Shown here one piece after another: positions 1 through 11,535 of a stretch of DNA of 64,000 bases. Under the pieces are notes generated by a model. It did no database searches and was not told where the DNA came from. It worked only from the letters and a program-made list of their open reading frames with translations. Numbering within the stretch: the first letter of the stretch is position 1; every line of letters starts with the position of its first letter. Origin of the DNA: Grammothele lineata (Eukaryota > Basidiomycota > Agaricomycetes > Polyporales > Polyporaceae); NCBI GenBank assembly GCA_002150815.3, contig NDFF03000055.1:62001-126000 (forward strand), given 5' to 3'. A program made the translations under genes and the position numbers.

Positions 1-800
1 CCAGGATTCTGCAAAGACGGAACACAGTGGCGAGACGATGGTGGTTGATGACCGAGTCGTCGAAGTCTCAACTTGGTTACGGGAAAGCGTGTCCTCGATG
101 GGTAGCACAGCCACCAATGCCGGATACGGAAACTCCGGTCGCCGCGTCTGGAGCGCGGCACGCGCTTCGAATCTCAACTTCAATCCCGCGCTTAGACGTT
201 TCTCGGCCACCTTCTTGTGTGAGTTCCCTCAGCCCTCAGAGCACTCGTCGTATTGTTCCGTCAAAGGCCTCTTAAAGAAACGGTGGGAGAGATTGCTCCA
301 GTTTCAGTCACAGTGGACAACCGTTCTACCTCGGCCATGATTGCGCGAGGAACCCGCGTGCATTGCCCTCAAGAACAAAGATCGGAAATCCTTGACGAGA
401 CATCAGCTCGGTCGAGAGTAAAAGGACTTATACTTTGAATCATCACTCCCGCATTTACGTGTCGGAAGAGCGCCTCACGCTGCGCCAAACATTGAAGTTG
501 AGCATGCCACCAAATTCGCACCGCCGAACTTGATATCCATAAATTCCCTTTTCGTCCAGACATCTCGCTAGAGCGCACCTGCCGTATTTTACAGGGTCGG
601 AGGCTCCGATACTATCACGATGTGGCTCGATGCGGTTTGTATGGCACCGTTCTCCGCGGAACAGCCATGCGACACCAATGCATGATCAGGGTCTTGAGTG
701 AGGCAAGTGATGTCCCGTCGTCTAACCAACTTCAGTATTTATACCGAGGCCTCTCTCAGATGCAAAGCACTCAACACCTACCTCTCATAACATCTCTACA
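1..800. other. 5' flank, no gene recognised
   Basis: No reading frame here has recognisable motifs or a convincing set of splice sites on either strand. The last 100 bases are pyrimidine-rich and carry the run of A/C/T typical of a fungal leader just ahead of the small dsRNA-binding gene, so the promoter and 5' leader of that gene probably lie here. Confidence 0.4.
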
Positions 801-1157
801 ATGTCTGGTATGGAGCTTTCTTATGACATGCTCACGTCCAGTTCCTCACGCGCACTACCACGACAGACCATTGGCGCATGCGGCTCAACGTCTATCTTCA
901 GGGCAAAGGCCTCACCCAGTATCTGAGTTGGGGGAATAAAGCGCAATCCGGTCCACTAAATAGGCCAACTTGGACCATTCCCATTTTCTGTAAGTACTTT
1001 GTCTCTACTCCCATTACTTTGAGTCGTTTTGAGCTAACAGACTGCACAAGTTAATGGCGTAGAGTACGGTCGGGGTTCAGCTCTCTCGTTAGGGGATGCA
1101 AAGGAACTCGCTGCAGAGCAAGCCTTGGCCCGTCTACAAAGAGAGCGGGGAGCCTAG
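801..1157 (+). CDS. small stand-alone dsRNA-binding (DRBM-like) protein, copy 1; 5' end uncertain
   Basis: It encodes the second half of a protein with a double-stranded-RNA-binding fold. The body begins near 842 with HWRMRLNVYLQGKG, followed by SGPLNRPTWT, an intron at 990-1050, then VEYGRGSALSLGDAKELAAE and the stop at 1155-1157. The aromatic 'W..LN.YLQ', the 'GP..RPTW' strand and the C-terminal helix (AKELAAEQALARLQ) are hallmarks of the DRBM family, and the paralogue at 34593-34950 has the same parts in the same order. The 5' end is a problem. The ATG at 801 is in a different frame from the body, and the only GT..AG pair that could link them (808-841) is just 34 nt and leaves the wrong phase. 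A start at 760 read through the same short intron would restore the frame. The gene may be damaged or use that upstream start. RNA binding is inferred from the fold; no catalytic domain is attached. Confidence 0.5.
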
Positions 1158-1343
1158 TGATTTCGTTCCTTTGGATCGGCTCGGGTCGTGTGCCGGATTT
1201 TGCGCCTATACTCTTCTGGAGTAATCAGCAGCGCCATAGGCCATATATGGGGCACACAGCCACGGATAGAGTACTCCACACGCATAGATATATAATGCAC
1301 AACAACATAATCACATAATAGCTCCGAGAATATCAAGTCTTGT

Positions 1344-2825
1344 TCATTTCTGAAGCGAGGGGATGAGAACTTTCCGGCCCGTCACCCGGGACGCCCGCAA
1401 ATCGTCGATGACCTTGTTGACGTTCTCCAGCGGCTCAACAGAAACCACCGGAGAGATAGCGCCCTGCGGACAACACAATTTTCAGCCACGTGTCCAGACA
1501 TGGTGGACGAAACGCGTTACCTTCTCGAGGAGGTCCAGGGACGCCACCATGTCGCTCTTGGAGCCATACAGGCTCGTCAGAACTGCGCCGTAACCTGCCC
1601 ATGAGATATCTAAGGCTGTAACACGGCATGTGCAGTGCTCACCATGAGTGCGAAAGACCAGAAGGTCCGTGGGGCTGAACGCGAACATCTCTCCCGACAC
1701 GCCGACCTGCCACGAGTGAGCATCTCTTCCCGCGACCTTTTTTCGAACAAAGCGCGCGACGTACAATAACGATCCGCCCGTGTGGTCCGTCGAGAACGGC
1801 GCCATCAACCTTGACCGCTTCCATAGCGAGGGCAAACGCTGGGAGGATGAAACATCAGCCTTGCACCCTATGTACCATATGGCACACCGTATAAATTGCA
1901 CCGGGGCCGAACCCTCCGGTCACGCGGCACGTTGGAGTTTGCGGCTGGGTGCTCACATTGCGCGGAGGAGACGAAATCAATGACAATATCGACCCCGAAC
2001 CGATCGGGGGTACCGAAGGGCTGCGCGGCGAACATCTCCTCGAGCTCGGCGGGATGGAACGCCTGGGTAGCGCCGAGGGAGACGGCGAGCGCGCGTGCGG
2101 CGGGCTTGTAATCACACGCGAAGACGGTCGCGCCGTAGAATTTCGCGAGCTGGACGGCTTGGTGCCCGAGTCCTCCGATGCCGTAGATGAGAACGCGCTT
2201 GGTGCTGCCCGGACCGAGCTGGGCGACGTTGTGGACGGCGTTGTAGACGGTGATCAGCGAGTCGGCAGCGAGCGCTGCGACCTCGGGCTTGAGACCGTCG
2301 GGCTACAAAGGGCGCCCCCCACTACGTTAGTACGACACGTGTCGATCACAAGTAGAAAGAGGGCTCACGACTGGGATCAGCTCGCCGCTGTCAACGACGA
2401 GGTACTCAGCAAAGCCCCCGTTCTCGCCAATGCCGATGCTGTCCATGAAAGACGGAAATCCGGGGAGCGGGTGCGGGCTGTGCGGTACCGGATCGTAGAC
2501 CGCATACATCTTGCCCGCCTCTATGCCCGTCACATTCTCTCCATGCCTACAGTAAACCATTAGCATAACCGCAGCAGAAAGATGGATGACAGGAAGAAAC
2601 TCACTTGACGACGAGGCCGACGTTCTCGTGGCCTCCGATGTAGGTTCGATCGTCGGGGATGTCATCGCTGAGCAGGAACGTGTCGGAGTGACATACTCCC
2701 GCCGCTTCAATCTTGAGGAGAACCTGGTTGGGCCCGGGAGTAGGCTTGGGCACGTCCTTAATGACGAACTCGTTATCGCCGTTCAAGCGAACCGCAGCGC
2801 GCATCGTGCTCGAAGTCGTATGCAT
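1344..2825 (-). CDS. zinc-type medium-chain alcohol dehydrogenase
   Basis: The product is an NAD(P)-dependent oxidoreductase interconverting alcohols and carbonyls, probably cytosolic. Seven exons join in phase: 2825-2605, 2546-2369, 2302-1957, 1838-1765, 1706-1643, 1594-1521 and 1463-1344. They give 358 residues, the usual length. The GroES-like N-terminal domain has the catalytic-zinc motifs AAGVCHSD and GGHENVG. The Rossmann half has the nucleotide loop IYGIGGLGHQAVQLAK near residue 185, and the C-terminus ends in the typical ENVNKVIDDL and VTGRKVLIP stretches. The four-cysteine structural-zinc loop is missing, as in a known subset of fungal ADHs. An in-frame ATG at 2804 is an alternative start. 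The substrate cannot be read from sequence; aryl or aliphatic aldehydes are plausible in a decay fungus. Confidence 0.88.
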
Positions 2826-4439
2826 GCCTGGACTTGAGACTATGGTGGATGTGTAGAGGTGGTGTGTTGCGTTCGGGATGCTGGATATTTTGGTCGATGA
2901 TCCTACCCTGGCCAACTTCTACAGGTTTATATACCGACAGATCCTATAGATGAAACATGGAAGATACACCTGCAGGTGTTGTCCGTTTCGTCGAGTACGG
3001 GGCGTTCTGCTGCACCTCCAGCCTCCCGCCGTTGCGCGCTTGTCGGGTGCACGGGCGGGCGTGCTAGTCGTAGCGGGCGCAGTCGTCGGGCGGCGGGCGC
3101 AGACTCGGAGAGAGCGTCCACAAAACACTGCAGAGAAAGCATACAATACGGTCAGCGCTGCCTGAAGCACATCCAAAAATACTCCACTCACCGGCGAACG
3201 AGAAGACTTGGGGAAACGGCACATTTCACTGGTCACTTCAATGTACCTATTCAGGACACTTGCCTGGGAACATGGCGCTCCAGAGACCTGAGACCTCCAA
3301 AGGTTGACATCCCGCCCTAGCAAGTCATCGGGGAGGTCAAATACACCACTCACGTCAATCCGAAGCCCCATATGCCCGGCGCAAATCCTGCACTGCCTTA
3401 GCGCAGGCGCGTACAGCTCTGGATGCATGCTCCATACAGGATTGTCCCTGGGGTATCCGCCGGAACATGATACTCGCAACAGGACGCGCGCATGCCAGCC
3501 ACCAAGCCGGCGGCTTGTCGTCTTGAGCAACATCCGATACAGCGCGAAGCAGGAAGCAGGAAGCATGCATCATACGTCCTACATAGGGGCGCCTCTGTGA
3601 GCCGGGGTGAGACATCTCGGGTTCGTCTAGCGTGCGCGCAGAGAGGCGCCGCATGGCGGCGCTGAGTCCTGACGATATCAGGCAAGTTGGCTATGATTTG
3701 CAGCGATGAGGCGCGCGCCATGTCTGAAATGCGCGCGCGAATGGAGCCCGAGCCTCGTCTGGCATTGGGCTCTGTATCCGGAGAATCCAGTGCACTGCAG
3801 GGGCCCCCGTGCTACCCCATCGCTGGTAAGTCCGAACTTCCGACTTGATATTGAATGCCACTAACACTTGCCAAAGCGAGTGCGCGTCCACAGGCTCATC
3901 GGGTTTGTCGGGGATCCGATGTCTGGAGGAAGAATACTTGTGCTGTCTTATCGTCAAAAGCGCTAGAAGATTCCTCAGCACTCAAGGCGACCCTCCAAGG
4001 CTCACCGCCGGGCGCTGCCTGGCTGACTGGGAGCACTATCATAATGGTGCATTTTAGAAACGCTGTCAGTGAAGAAGACCCTGTACTAAAGCGGACGCCA
4101 CTCACGTAAATTGCTTATCTTTGAAGGAGAACACGATCATTGCATTGAATGCTGCTGAACGTCCCGCCAATATGATAGAGGGGAAACCCTAGGGGGAAAC
4201 TTCGTAGTACGGAGCCTCACTGCCAGTGGGCCAAGACTAGCCGCGGTGGAGAGGGGAAAATACACGTGGCAACCCGAGCAAGCGCGCGTGCCTTAAGTGC
4301 GGGAATCGCCGACGCACGACATCTCCACGTGGAATGAGCTCCGCGATCAATCGTCCTTGGTCTTGGCCGACTTCGAGGCGACTCCGTCGAACCCCACAAC
4401 TAACTCTAGACTTGCTAGTACTACTCTGACTTGTTCGGG
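2826..4439. other. 1.6 kb spacer with no firmly supported gene
   Basis: This lies between the divergent alcohol dehydrogenase (-) and NAA10 (+), so it should hold both promoters. Overlapping open frames at 2919-3721 on the minus strand have no recognisable motif and arginine/alanine-rich composition typical of GC-rich noncoding frames. A minus-strand string of four short exons starting with an ATG near 4145 and ending near 3690 can be spliced in phase with canonical sites to about 100 residues. It resembles nothing known to me and I do not call it. Confidence 0.3.
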
Positions 4440-5408
4440 ATGGTCAATATACGCGTCGCGCGGGTACGCATTAATCGCTGTCGCCTGTCGCCCGCCCACC
4501 CGTCCGAGGAGCACGGCGCTGACAAGTACACGCTGATTCTCACACGTCGTGTATATGGTTACAGGTAGAGGACCTGTCGGGCATGCAAGCATGCAATCTG
4601 CAAAACCTACCGGAGAACTACACCATGCGATACTGTACGTTACGTCCGCGAACGCAGAACTCGCGCGTCCGGGCCTGAACTTACGCACACCCGTTCTGTC
4701 CCCTCACTCGCGCGGATCCGGGATACGCAGACATCTTCTACCTCCTGTCCTGCCCGCAACTCTCGTACGTCGCAGAGGACGAAGGGCGGATCGTCGGGTA
4801 CATCCTCGCGCGGATGTAAGTCCCGATGCTAGATTGACACGTCTTCCGCGTCGCCGCCCTTCCCCGCCCGCCTCTACCCCGCCCGGCGCCGGTCCGCTCG
4901 ACCGTAACTGAGTTCAGCGCGAGCTTCGAAGGCTGACTGCGGTCCGGGGTTGCGTGCTCATAACGATATATATGCGTACGCTTTACAGGGACGACGACAT
5001 TGGGGAAGGCGAAGAGCCGAAGGGGCACGTCGTGTCCATATCTGTCCTGCGAACCTACCGGCGGCTCGGGCTGGCGAAGAGGTTGATGGTGCTGTCGCGT
5101 GAGTACTTGAGTGCTGTGATCCTCGCGTGCCTCGAGTTGGAGACTGACACGGGTTGGCAGAGGAAGCGATGGCGAACGTCTACAAGGCGTCGTCTGTGAT
5201 GCTGCACGTCCGAAAGACGAACCGCGCGGCTCTGAGCTTGTACAAGGACACGCTCGGGTTCCGCGTGCAGGACACCGAGAAGGGGTACTGTGAGTGCCTA
5301 GTATATTAAGCTGCTCGCGACATGCTGACTGGGGCTGGTCTAGACGCGGACGGGGAGGACGCGTACGTGATGCGACGTTCGTTGAAAGAGCTCCAACGCT
5401 CGTCGTGA
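4440..5408 (+). CDS. NAA10: N-alpha-acetyltransferase NatA catalytic subunit (NAA10/ARD1)
   Basis: This is the catalytic subunit of NatA, which acetylates the N-termini of nascent Ser/Ala/Thr/Gly-starting proteins at the ribosome together with NAA15. Six exons (4440-4463, 4565-4634, 4731-4815, 4989-5098, 5161-5289, 5344-5408) give 160 residues. The protein opens with IRVARVEDLSGMQ, followed by NLPENYTMRYY, the substrate-side signature of ARD1. The GNAT core has QLSYVAEDEGRIVGY and the acetyl-CoA pyrophosphate loop RTYRRLGLAKRLM (R-x-x-G-x-A). It ends with SLYKDTLGFRV and YYADGEDAYVMR. The low-complexity tail of animal NAA10 is absent, giving a compact fungal form. The first exon encodes only eight residues but fits the family N-terminus exactly, which fixes the start. 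Confidence 0.94.
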
Positions 5409-5982
5409 ATGGTTTCGCTACGGCTAGGAGAACATAGCTAGTGCCTGAAGCATTAGGAGGTGATCAAAGAATGACGCACTGCTGGTGCTGTGGCGTGGAG
5501 AATACCGGGAGCCCAACATGTACGGATGGAATTTCGACTGCGATAGAATTTGCTTGTCTGAGACATAGGACTTCTGTGTGTTCTAAAGCGAGGACTCCTA
5601 CTAGAGATGGTTCGGTGAAGAGTCGGATACCGAACGACGCGGACGATCGAGGGGCTGGGTGGGCGCCACCGGTCGAGTCGGCTGCGGGGGCGTGCCTGAG
5701 CGAGATTGACGTCACCGGCCGCGGACCGGGAAAAAGGCCCAGGCCCGGAGCGGATATGGCAGTGGAGGCGCTGGGCGTGAGGAAGAGGCGGCGGGGGTTG
5801 GGTGGCCCGCCCGAGCCCAATTCGCAACATTCTTCTCCGCTCGTTCTCTCACCAGCCAGCACGTCCTCCGCGCTGCCAGCAGCCCGCCGCTGCGCCCTGC
5901 GACGACCGTCGCCCGGTCCTCGTCTACGGCACTTACTTCTTCGGACACCCTCCCTGGCTCCCCTCTCAGTCCTCGCCCGACC
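5409..5982. other. promoter/leader region of the histidine kinase
   Basis: No gene is seen. Long open frames on both strands (about 400 residues) run through here into the kinase exon, but they are proline/arginine-rich composition artefacts. The final 150 bases become pyrimidine-rich ahead of the kinase ATG at 5983. Confidence 0.4.
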
Positions 5983-8900
5983 ATGCTCCCCGCTGTCTTT
6001 CGCCCCGCCAACTCCTTTGCGTCCTGGTCCGCGTCCTCCACCAAGCGCGGCGACGACCTCACGCCCTCCAGCGTTGCCGAGAAGACCCTCAAGCTCCCCG
6101 ACATCGCGCCCTCCGACTCCCTCCCGCCCCCTGTCCAGCAGGATGCGAGCTCCGCCGGCCGCCGCTCCGCCCGCGCGAAGAAGAACGCACGCGTGTCCGG
6201 CGGGCTCCGCGTCCACTGGGACCGCTTCGTCCGCAAGCTTGGCTCCGGCACCGCCCCCTCCTCGTCCTCCAACATCGAGGAGAGCGTCGGGGACAGCAGC
6301 GGCTACCCGCGCTCGCGCCAGGAGCAGCCCGGCGCCGCGGACGCGCTCGACGAGAACGTGGACGAGGTCGTCGTCGACCGCGAGTGGTCCGACGAGATCA
6401 AGAGCTCGTCCGTTACCCACTCTGAGCATGGCGGTACCCCCGACAAGAGCGGCAGCAACCACCTCAACGGCACGAACACCGACCGGGACAGCTTCGCGGT
6501 CCGCCCGGAGGGCTTTTGGGGCATGTGCAGGTTGTTCATATATCTCCGCTGGAGGATATGGCCCGTCACGTACGCGTTCTTCTGCACGCGGTTCATGGAC
6601 GAGAAGTCGGAGATGCACTATAACAAGGAGAACTGGTTCTTACGAAAGGTGAGCATGTCCGTTTGGCTTGCCTGTGTTCCTTCTTGCCTTCCCTAGCCGT
6701 GTTTTCTCGGGGTGTATGCTGCTCCTATGAACACGGCCGGTTCGTGCGCCGCTCGCACGTCCCCTTAGTCAGAGGGGTTTGCATGCTACTCCCTCGCAAT
6801 GACCTCCCTGCGAGCTTCACGCGCTGCTCATCGCTGCGGCCATGGTTTTTTGAGTATTCAGAGGGGGTACGGACGGACGATCGAGGAAATTGCCAGGGTC
6901 GATTTTCGGGCCCGCGGGTATTCGATCGCAGAACCCGCGTTCGGATTCCCGTCGATCGCCTCGTCCCCGCGCACGTGGTGGACCCGCCGTTGGCCGTTGT
7001 GAATCGTGATCAGAATCTCAGTCTTGACGTCACGTCACCCCGCGCTGCAGCGCGTTTGCCTTTATTCGAATCCCCAGCCTCACGATATGGGGCGCACAGG
7101 CGAACGGGCGATGCTGACTGCTTTATTTCCCTTTCCTATTTTCGCAGAACCTGGCGCTCTGGTCCTCGGCCTTCCTCATCATCAACTGGGCGTTCGGCAT
7201 CGGGTTCGTCCCGCGCCCGATCACGCTCGCGGACCAGATATTCCTGTACGGCATCGCGTCCGTGTTCAGCATCGTCGTCCCGCCCATGATCGTGTTCGAC
7301 TGGCCCCGGGACCGCCCCATGATCTACCAGCTCGTGCTCGTGTTCGCGATTTGGGTCTGGGCGGCGTACCAGATCATTTACATGTGCGTCGAGTTTCTTT
7401 TTGGAGGAGGGAGCGCTTTTCTTATGGCGCTGTTGATTATGCAGATACTTGTGTGGGCAGTACAACCCGGCCCATTCCCTGTTCAGCTGTAATGGGAAGG
7501 ACTATCTGTCCTTGTTCTAGTGCGTCTCGCTCCTATCCACCACCATGCCCAGGGATACTTACGTTGGTTCACCACCACAGCTACACCTCGGCACTACAGA
7601 CCATCGCGCTGTTCGGCTTGAAACTGCACAGGTTCCCCGCCATGCTCGGCGCCGTCGTCTTCTTCATCCTGTGCGTCCAACCCTGTTATGTCCCCCGTTC
7701 CACGCGCGCACGCTCACCCCGGGTTTCCGATTTTCAGCACATGCGGCCTCGTCCTTCCCGACCGGAAGTCCTTCGTACGCAGTACGTCTTCCGGAGGGCG
7801 CTCGTTCATAAGAATGGGCATACTAACCCCCTTCCAAGACCTAGTCAACTTCATCTGCTTCCAAGCATTCCTGCTCTACGTTCATTACATGCGCGAGAAC
7901 GTGAGTCCACCCCGCGCCCCTCGCCCTCTCTCTCATCTCCGCTTCTCACGGACCTCACTTTCCATGACATCGTGCATACCATCGAATCGACACAGGCGGA
8001 GCGCCGGCTCTACTCCCTCCGGGACCAACTCAAGACCCAGTTTCGGGCGACGCAGAAGGCCCAGGTGAACGAACGCAAAGCGTCCGAGTCTAAACGTCGT
8101 CTCACTTCGTACGTCCTTCCCTCTTCTCTTCTTTGACGTGGCACAAGAGAGAGCGTGAGTGCTTACGGGGCGTGGGTTTGGCAGATACGTCTTCCATGAT
8201 AAGTCTGCTCGCTCGCTAGGCACTTGCGAGTTCCTCAGGCTGACGCTCCCGTTTGGGTTTGGGTTTGGCGCACTGCACAGGTCCGAGTGCCTTTGAACAC
8301 AGCGCGTGAGTCATTCCGTGCCGAGCTGTCCCGTTCCTTTGCTGACCGGAACCCGGTTTCCAGTGCTCGCGGTGCAGAACATGCAAGCCTCCGGTACGAT
8401 CACGCAAGACATCGAGTTCAAGGCACTCGAGGGCAGTCTGAGCATGATGTCCAAAGGTGCGCCTCTGCTTCCCCCAGCACCGCCCCACCCCGTGCTCCGC
8501 TTGCTCGTTCATTTACGCTCGTGTCGATGCTGATGCTGATGCCTTACTCGGCTCCGCGTCCTTCCTCCAGTACTTAATGACGTGCTAGATTTGTACGTTC
8601 CCTCCTTCCGTTCGAATGACGTCACGGACGATTGGGCGCTAACTCAGAGACTCACGTTTCTCTACCTTTCATGTTTTGATGATGGGGAAAACACAGCAAC
8701 CGGATGGACAGCGGGCGGTTCGAGAGCGTGCTGAAGCCGTACAAGTTCCACCAGGTGATGCGCTCGCTCTTCGTCCCGCTCCGGCTCGCGACGGACGCGA
8801 GGAGGCTGGAGTTCATTACGGACTTGGACACGACTATTGATGATGTGCGTATCCCCTTCTTCCTGTTCTCCGCTATGTGGTGTGGTGTTGCATAGGTTGA

Positions 8901-10966
8901 TATGCTGGTTTCGACTCGGGTTTTGCGGGTGCAGGTTGCGCGCCGGGCGCTGTACGAAGCGTTGGGCCAGGGCGAGGAGGAAGTTAAGCAGCGCCTGAAG
9001 ATGCTCCCCGCGGAGGACGGCATCGTCGTCGGGGACGAGACTCGCCTTCGGCAGATCATCACTAACCTCGCGAGGTACGTCTTCCCATCTGCGCGCCGCA
9101 CGTCGCGTGTTGCTAACTATTGAGCGTGTCTAGTAACGCGTGCAAGTTCACCCCCGCGGGTGGGAAGTTGACGATCAAGACGAAGCTCGTCATACCCGAG
9201 CGTTACTCCAAGGACGACGACTGCTCAGAGGACGGTGAAGGCGTCGACGGGGATGCTTCACGCTCCGATGAGGGCGTCGGAGAGGGCGAGGACGGTCCCC
9301 GCAACAGCGGGTCGACGCAAGCAGAAGCCGAGGCCGAGGGAGAGGGAGAGGACTTCCACCACCGGCTATCGAAAACGCACCTCAACCAGCACAACGTCCT
9401 GCACGCGAAGCCCGCGCCCCCGCTGGAGTGGATCGTCGTGCGGATCGAGGTGTCGGATACGGGGTACGGGATCAGGCCGCAGGATATGGTCCAGGGGAAG
9501 CTCTTCTGTGAGTCTTGTCCTCCTTCTCTTCCTCTTCCTCTTTGTTGCGTGGTTTGAATACGAGGGCTGAGTGGGGTGCTGCAGCTGCGTTCAACCAGAC
9601 CGAGCAGGGGCGCCTACAGGGCGGGAAGGGGACCGGGCTCGGGCTGGCGCTGGTGAGGCAGATCGTCAAGCTCAGTGGTGGCCGGCTCGGGGTGCAGTCG
9701 AAGGTCGCAGAGGGGTCGACGTTCTGGGTCGAGCTTCGTAAGTCCTCTCTTCGACTTGCTCTCTCCTTGATGCCGAAACTGAGTGTGGCTGCGTTAGCGC
9801 TGGGTGTTGGGATCAAGGCTCTCCCGGCCCTTACGTCCCCGAGCGATCTTGACGATGACGAGTATGGAGGCAGTCCGCGGCAAGCGGTTTACTCGAGCAC
9901 GAAGGATCCTTCGCAGAAACAGGAGAAGCACCACCCGCACTTCCGGACGTCCGGGCAGTTCAGTCAGTCGTACTCTTCGTCGGCTTTGCATAGCATCATG
10001 GAGCAAGGTATGTGTCCACATCTCACTCCTACGAGATTTTACTTAGCAGTTTTATGGTCAGGCGGTCTGGTTGAAATTTCGACGAAACCTACAGAAGGTC
10101 CTCTGACACGGATGATCGGCGACCCGTCCACCGGCACAGAGCTACAGACACCCGGCGCAGAGGATTCCAAAGACGACACGACACCCACCAGCGGCTCCGA
10201 ACGACCTTCGCTCTCACGATCCTCCGAAACGGCTCGCGGTCTACACCTCACGCACCTCCCGAAAGCAGGCACCTTCACCATCGACGGCGCCCTCGTCTCC
10301 CCCGCACCCTCCGCCGGGACCTCCGGCTCCGGTTCCGGGCCGAGCCAAGCCGCGTCCTCCTCACAGCTCTCAAGCGCCCCCGGCGCAGTGCAATACGAGA
10401 CACGCCTAAACGTGCTCGTAGTAGACGACGACCCTCTAACCCGGAAACTCATGAGCCGAATGCTCACGCGTCTCGGGTGTCGCGTCACGACGGCCGAGAA
10501 CGGGGAGATGGCGCTCGAGCTGATCCTCACGGGCCAGACGACGCACGAGACGCCCTCGTCCGAGGACACCGGCAGCGGGGGGCTCTCGCTCGACGGGGTG
10601 CTCACGGACTCGGGGCTCTCGAGCGCGGGCGGGGAGAATCGGTACGCGGTGGTGTTCTTGGATAACCAGATGCCGGTGCTCTCGGGGCTTGATGCGGTCA
10701 AGCGGTTGAGGGAGATGGGGAGGAGGGACTTTGTGGTGGGTGTGACGGGTAATGCGCTGCTGAGCGATCAGCAGGAGTACTTGGATGCGGGTGTGGACCA
10801 GTGAGTGTTTCGTTAGGTCCTGTTGAGTGGTCTCTGACCTTGCACGTTCTGCTTCAGTGTGTTAACAAAACCTGTGCTCGAGAAGAGTCTCAAGAGCATG
10901 CTCACGATCGCCGACGAGCGTCGAAGACGAGGGCCTGAGCCACAACCCTCACCACCTGCATCATAG
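5983..10966 (+). CDS. membrane-bound hybrid histidine kinase (two-component phosphorelay sensor)
   Basis: The product should autophosphorylate a histidine, pass the phosphate to its own receiver aspartate and then to an HPt protein. Eighteen exons join in phase to about 1,100 residues. The first is 5983-6648; the others include 7148-7383, 7445-7519, 7581-7670, 7738-7781, 7845-7900, 7996-8108, 8364-8456, 8697-8844, 8935-9074, 9134-9507, 9585-9737, 9798-10007, 10062-10800 and 10858-10966. Order: a soluble Ser-rich N-terminus (to about 175), about six membrane helices, a coiled region, the H-box (YVFH/VRVPLNTA, 8185-8305), the N-box NLASNACKFTP, G1 DTGYGI, G2 GTGLGLALV, and a C-terminal receiver with VVDDDP, phospho-acceptor VFLDNQMPV, VTGNAL and LTKPV. 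No PAS, GAF or HAMP repeats are seen. The first intron (6649-7147, about 500 nt) is unusually long. The splice donor inside the H-box (about 8198-8204) is not canonical, so the allele may be defective. Confidence 0.88.
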
Positions 10967-11535
10967 CGACACCCACGTTTCCCTTGTTTCGGCTGTATCC
11001 TCGCTAGTATGCTCTTTTCTTGGGTCGTCTGTCGTGCTCTCGGTTGCATCGTCCTTGTACCTCTGTCTGTATATATCCTCCTGCATGATTTGTTGTTGAT
11101 TTCTCTTTTCCTTTGTTGTAGTCGCATATCCCTGCCCCGCATCCTACGTCCCCGCCTCCCACCTACCCCCTATCCACTCACGCCTTGTGTTCCGTGCTGT
11201 CTACGCCCTTTGATCTCATGCTTGCGCTACCCCCCTCTCTCGTACATACTCTCCCGCGATTCCAGCAGCACTCCAGCACTACCACGTCGCCCATATACGA
11301 TCGCCACGCTCGTCATGCTCGCATCTGCCCCTCTCTCGCTCACTCCCCATCGTACACAACGCATATTTTACTCCATCCACGCACATCTCCCTCATTCCAT
11401 CTGTCCCGATCTCATACTGATACGCGCTCCTCTCGCGCCCGCATCTATCGCGCGTACCCCTCGTGCTTCGTAATCGCATCTATGCCACTGCCAGCCATTG
11501 CCGAGCGTGAAATCAGAGTATCCTATAATGGCGGC
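10967..11535. other. convergent spacer between kinase and DUF6533 gene 1
   Basis: This is the shared 3' region of two genes facing each other. It is strongly C/T-rich on the + strand, with many CTC and CCC runs, and holds no supported reading frame. Both 3' UTRs are expected here. Confidence 0.45.

Noticed and set aside
5464..6618. 384-residue minus-strand reading frame
   Set aside because: It is a GC-rich shadow of the histidine kinase first exon, with Arg/Ala/Gly-rich composition and no motif.
8251..8270. Short TTTGGG repeats that resemble telomere-like or G-quadruplex sequence
   Set aside because: Only three units inside a kinase intron; too short to mean more than a chance pyrimidine/purine run.
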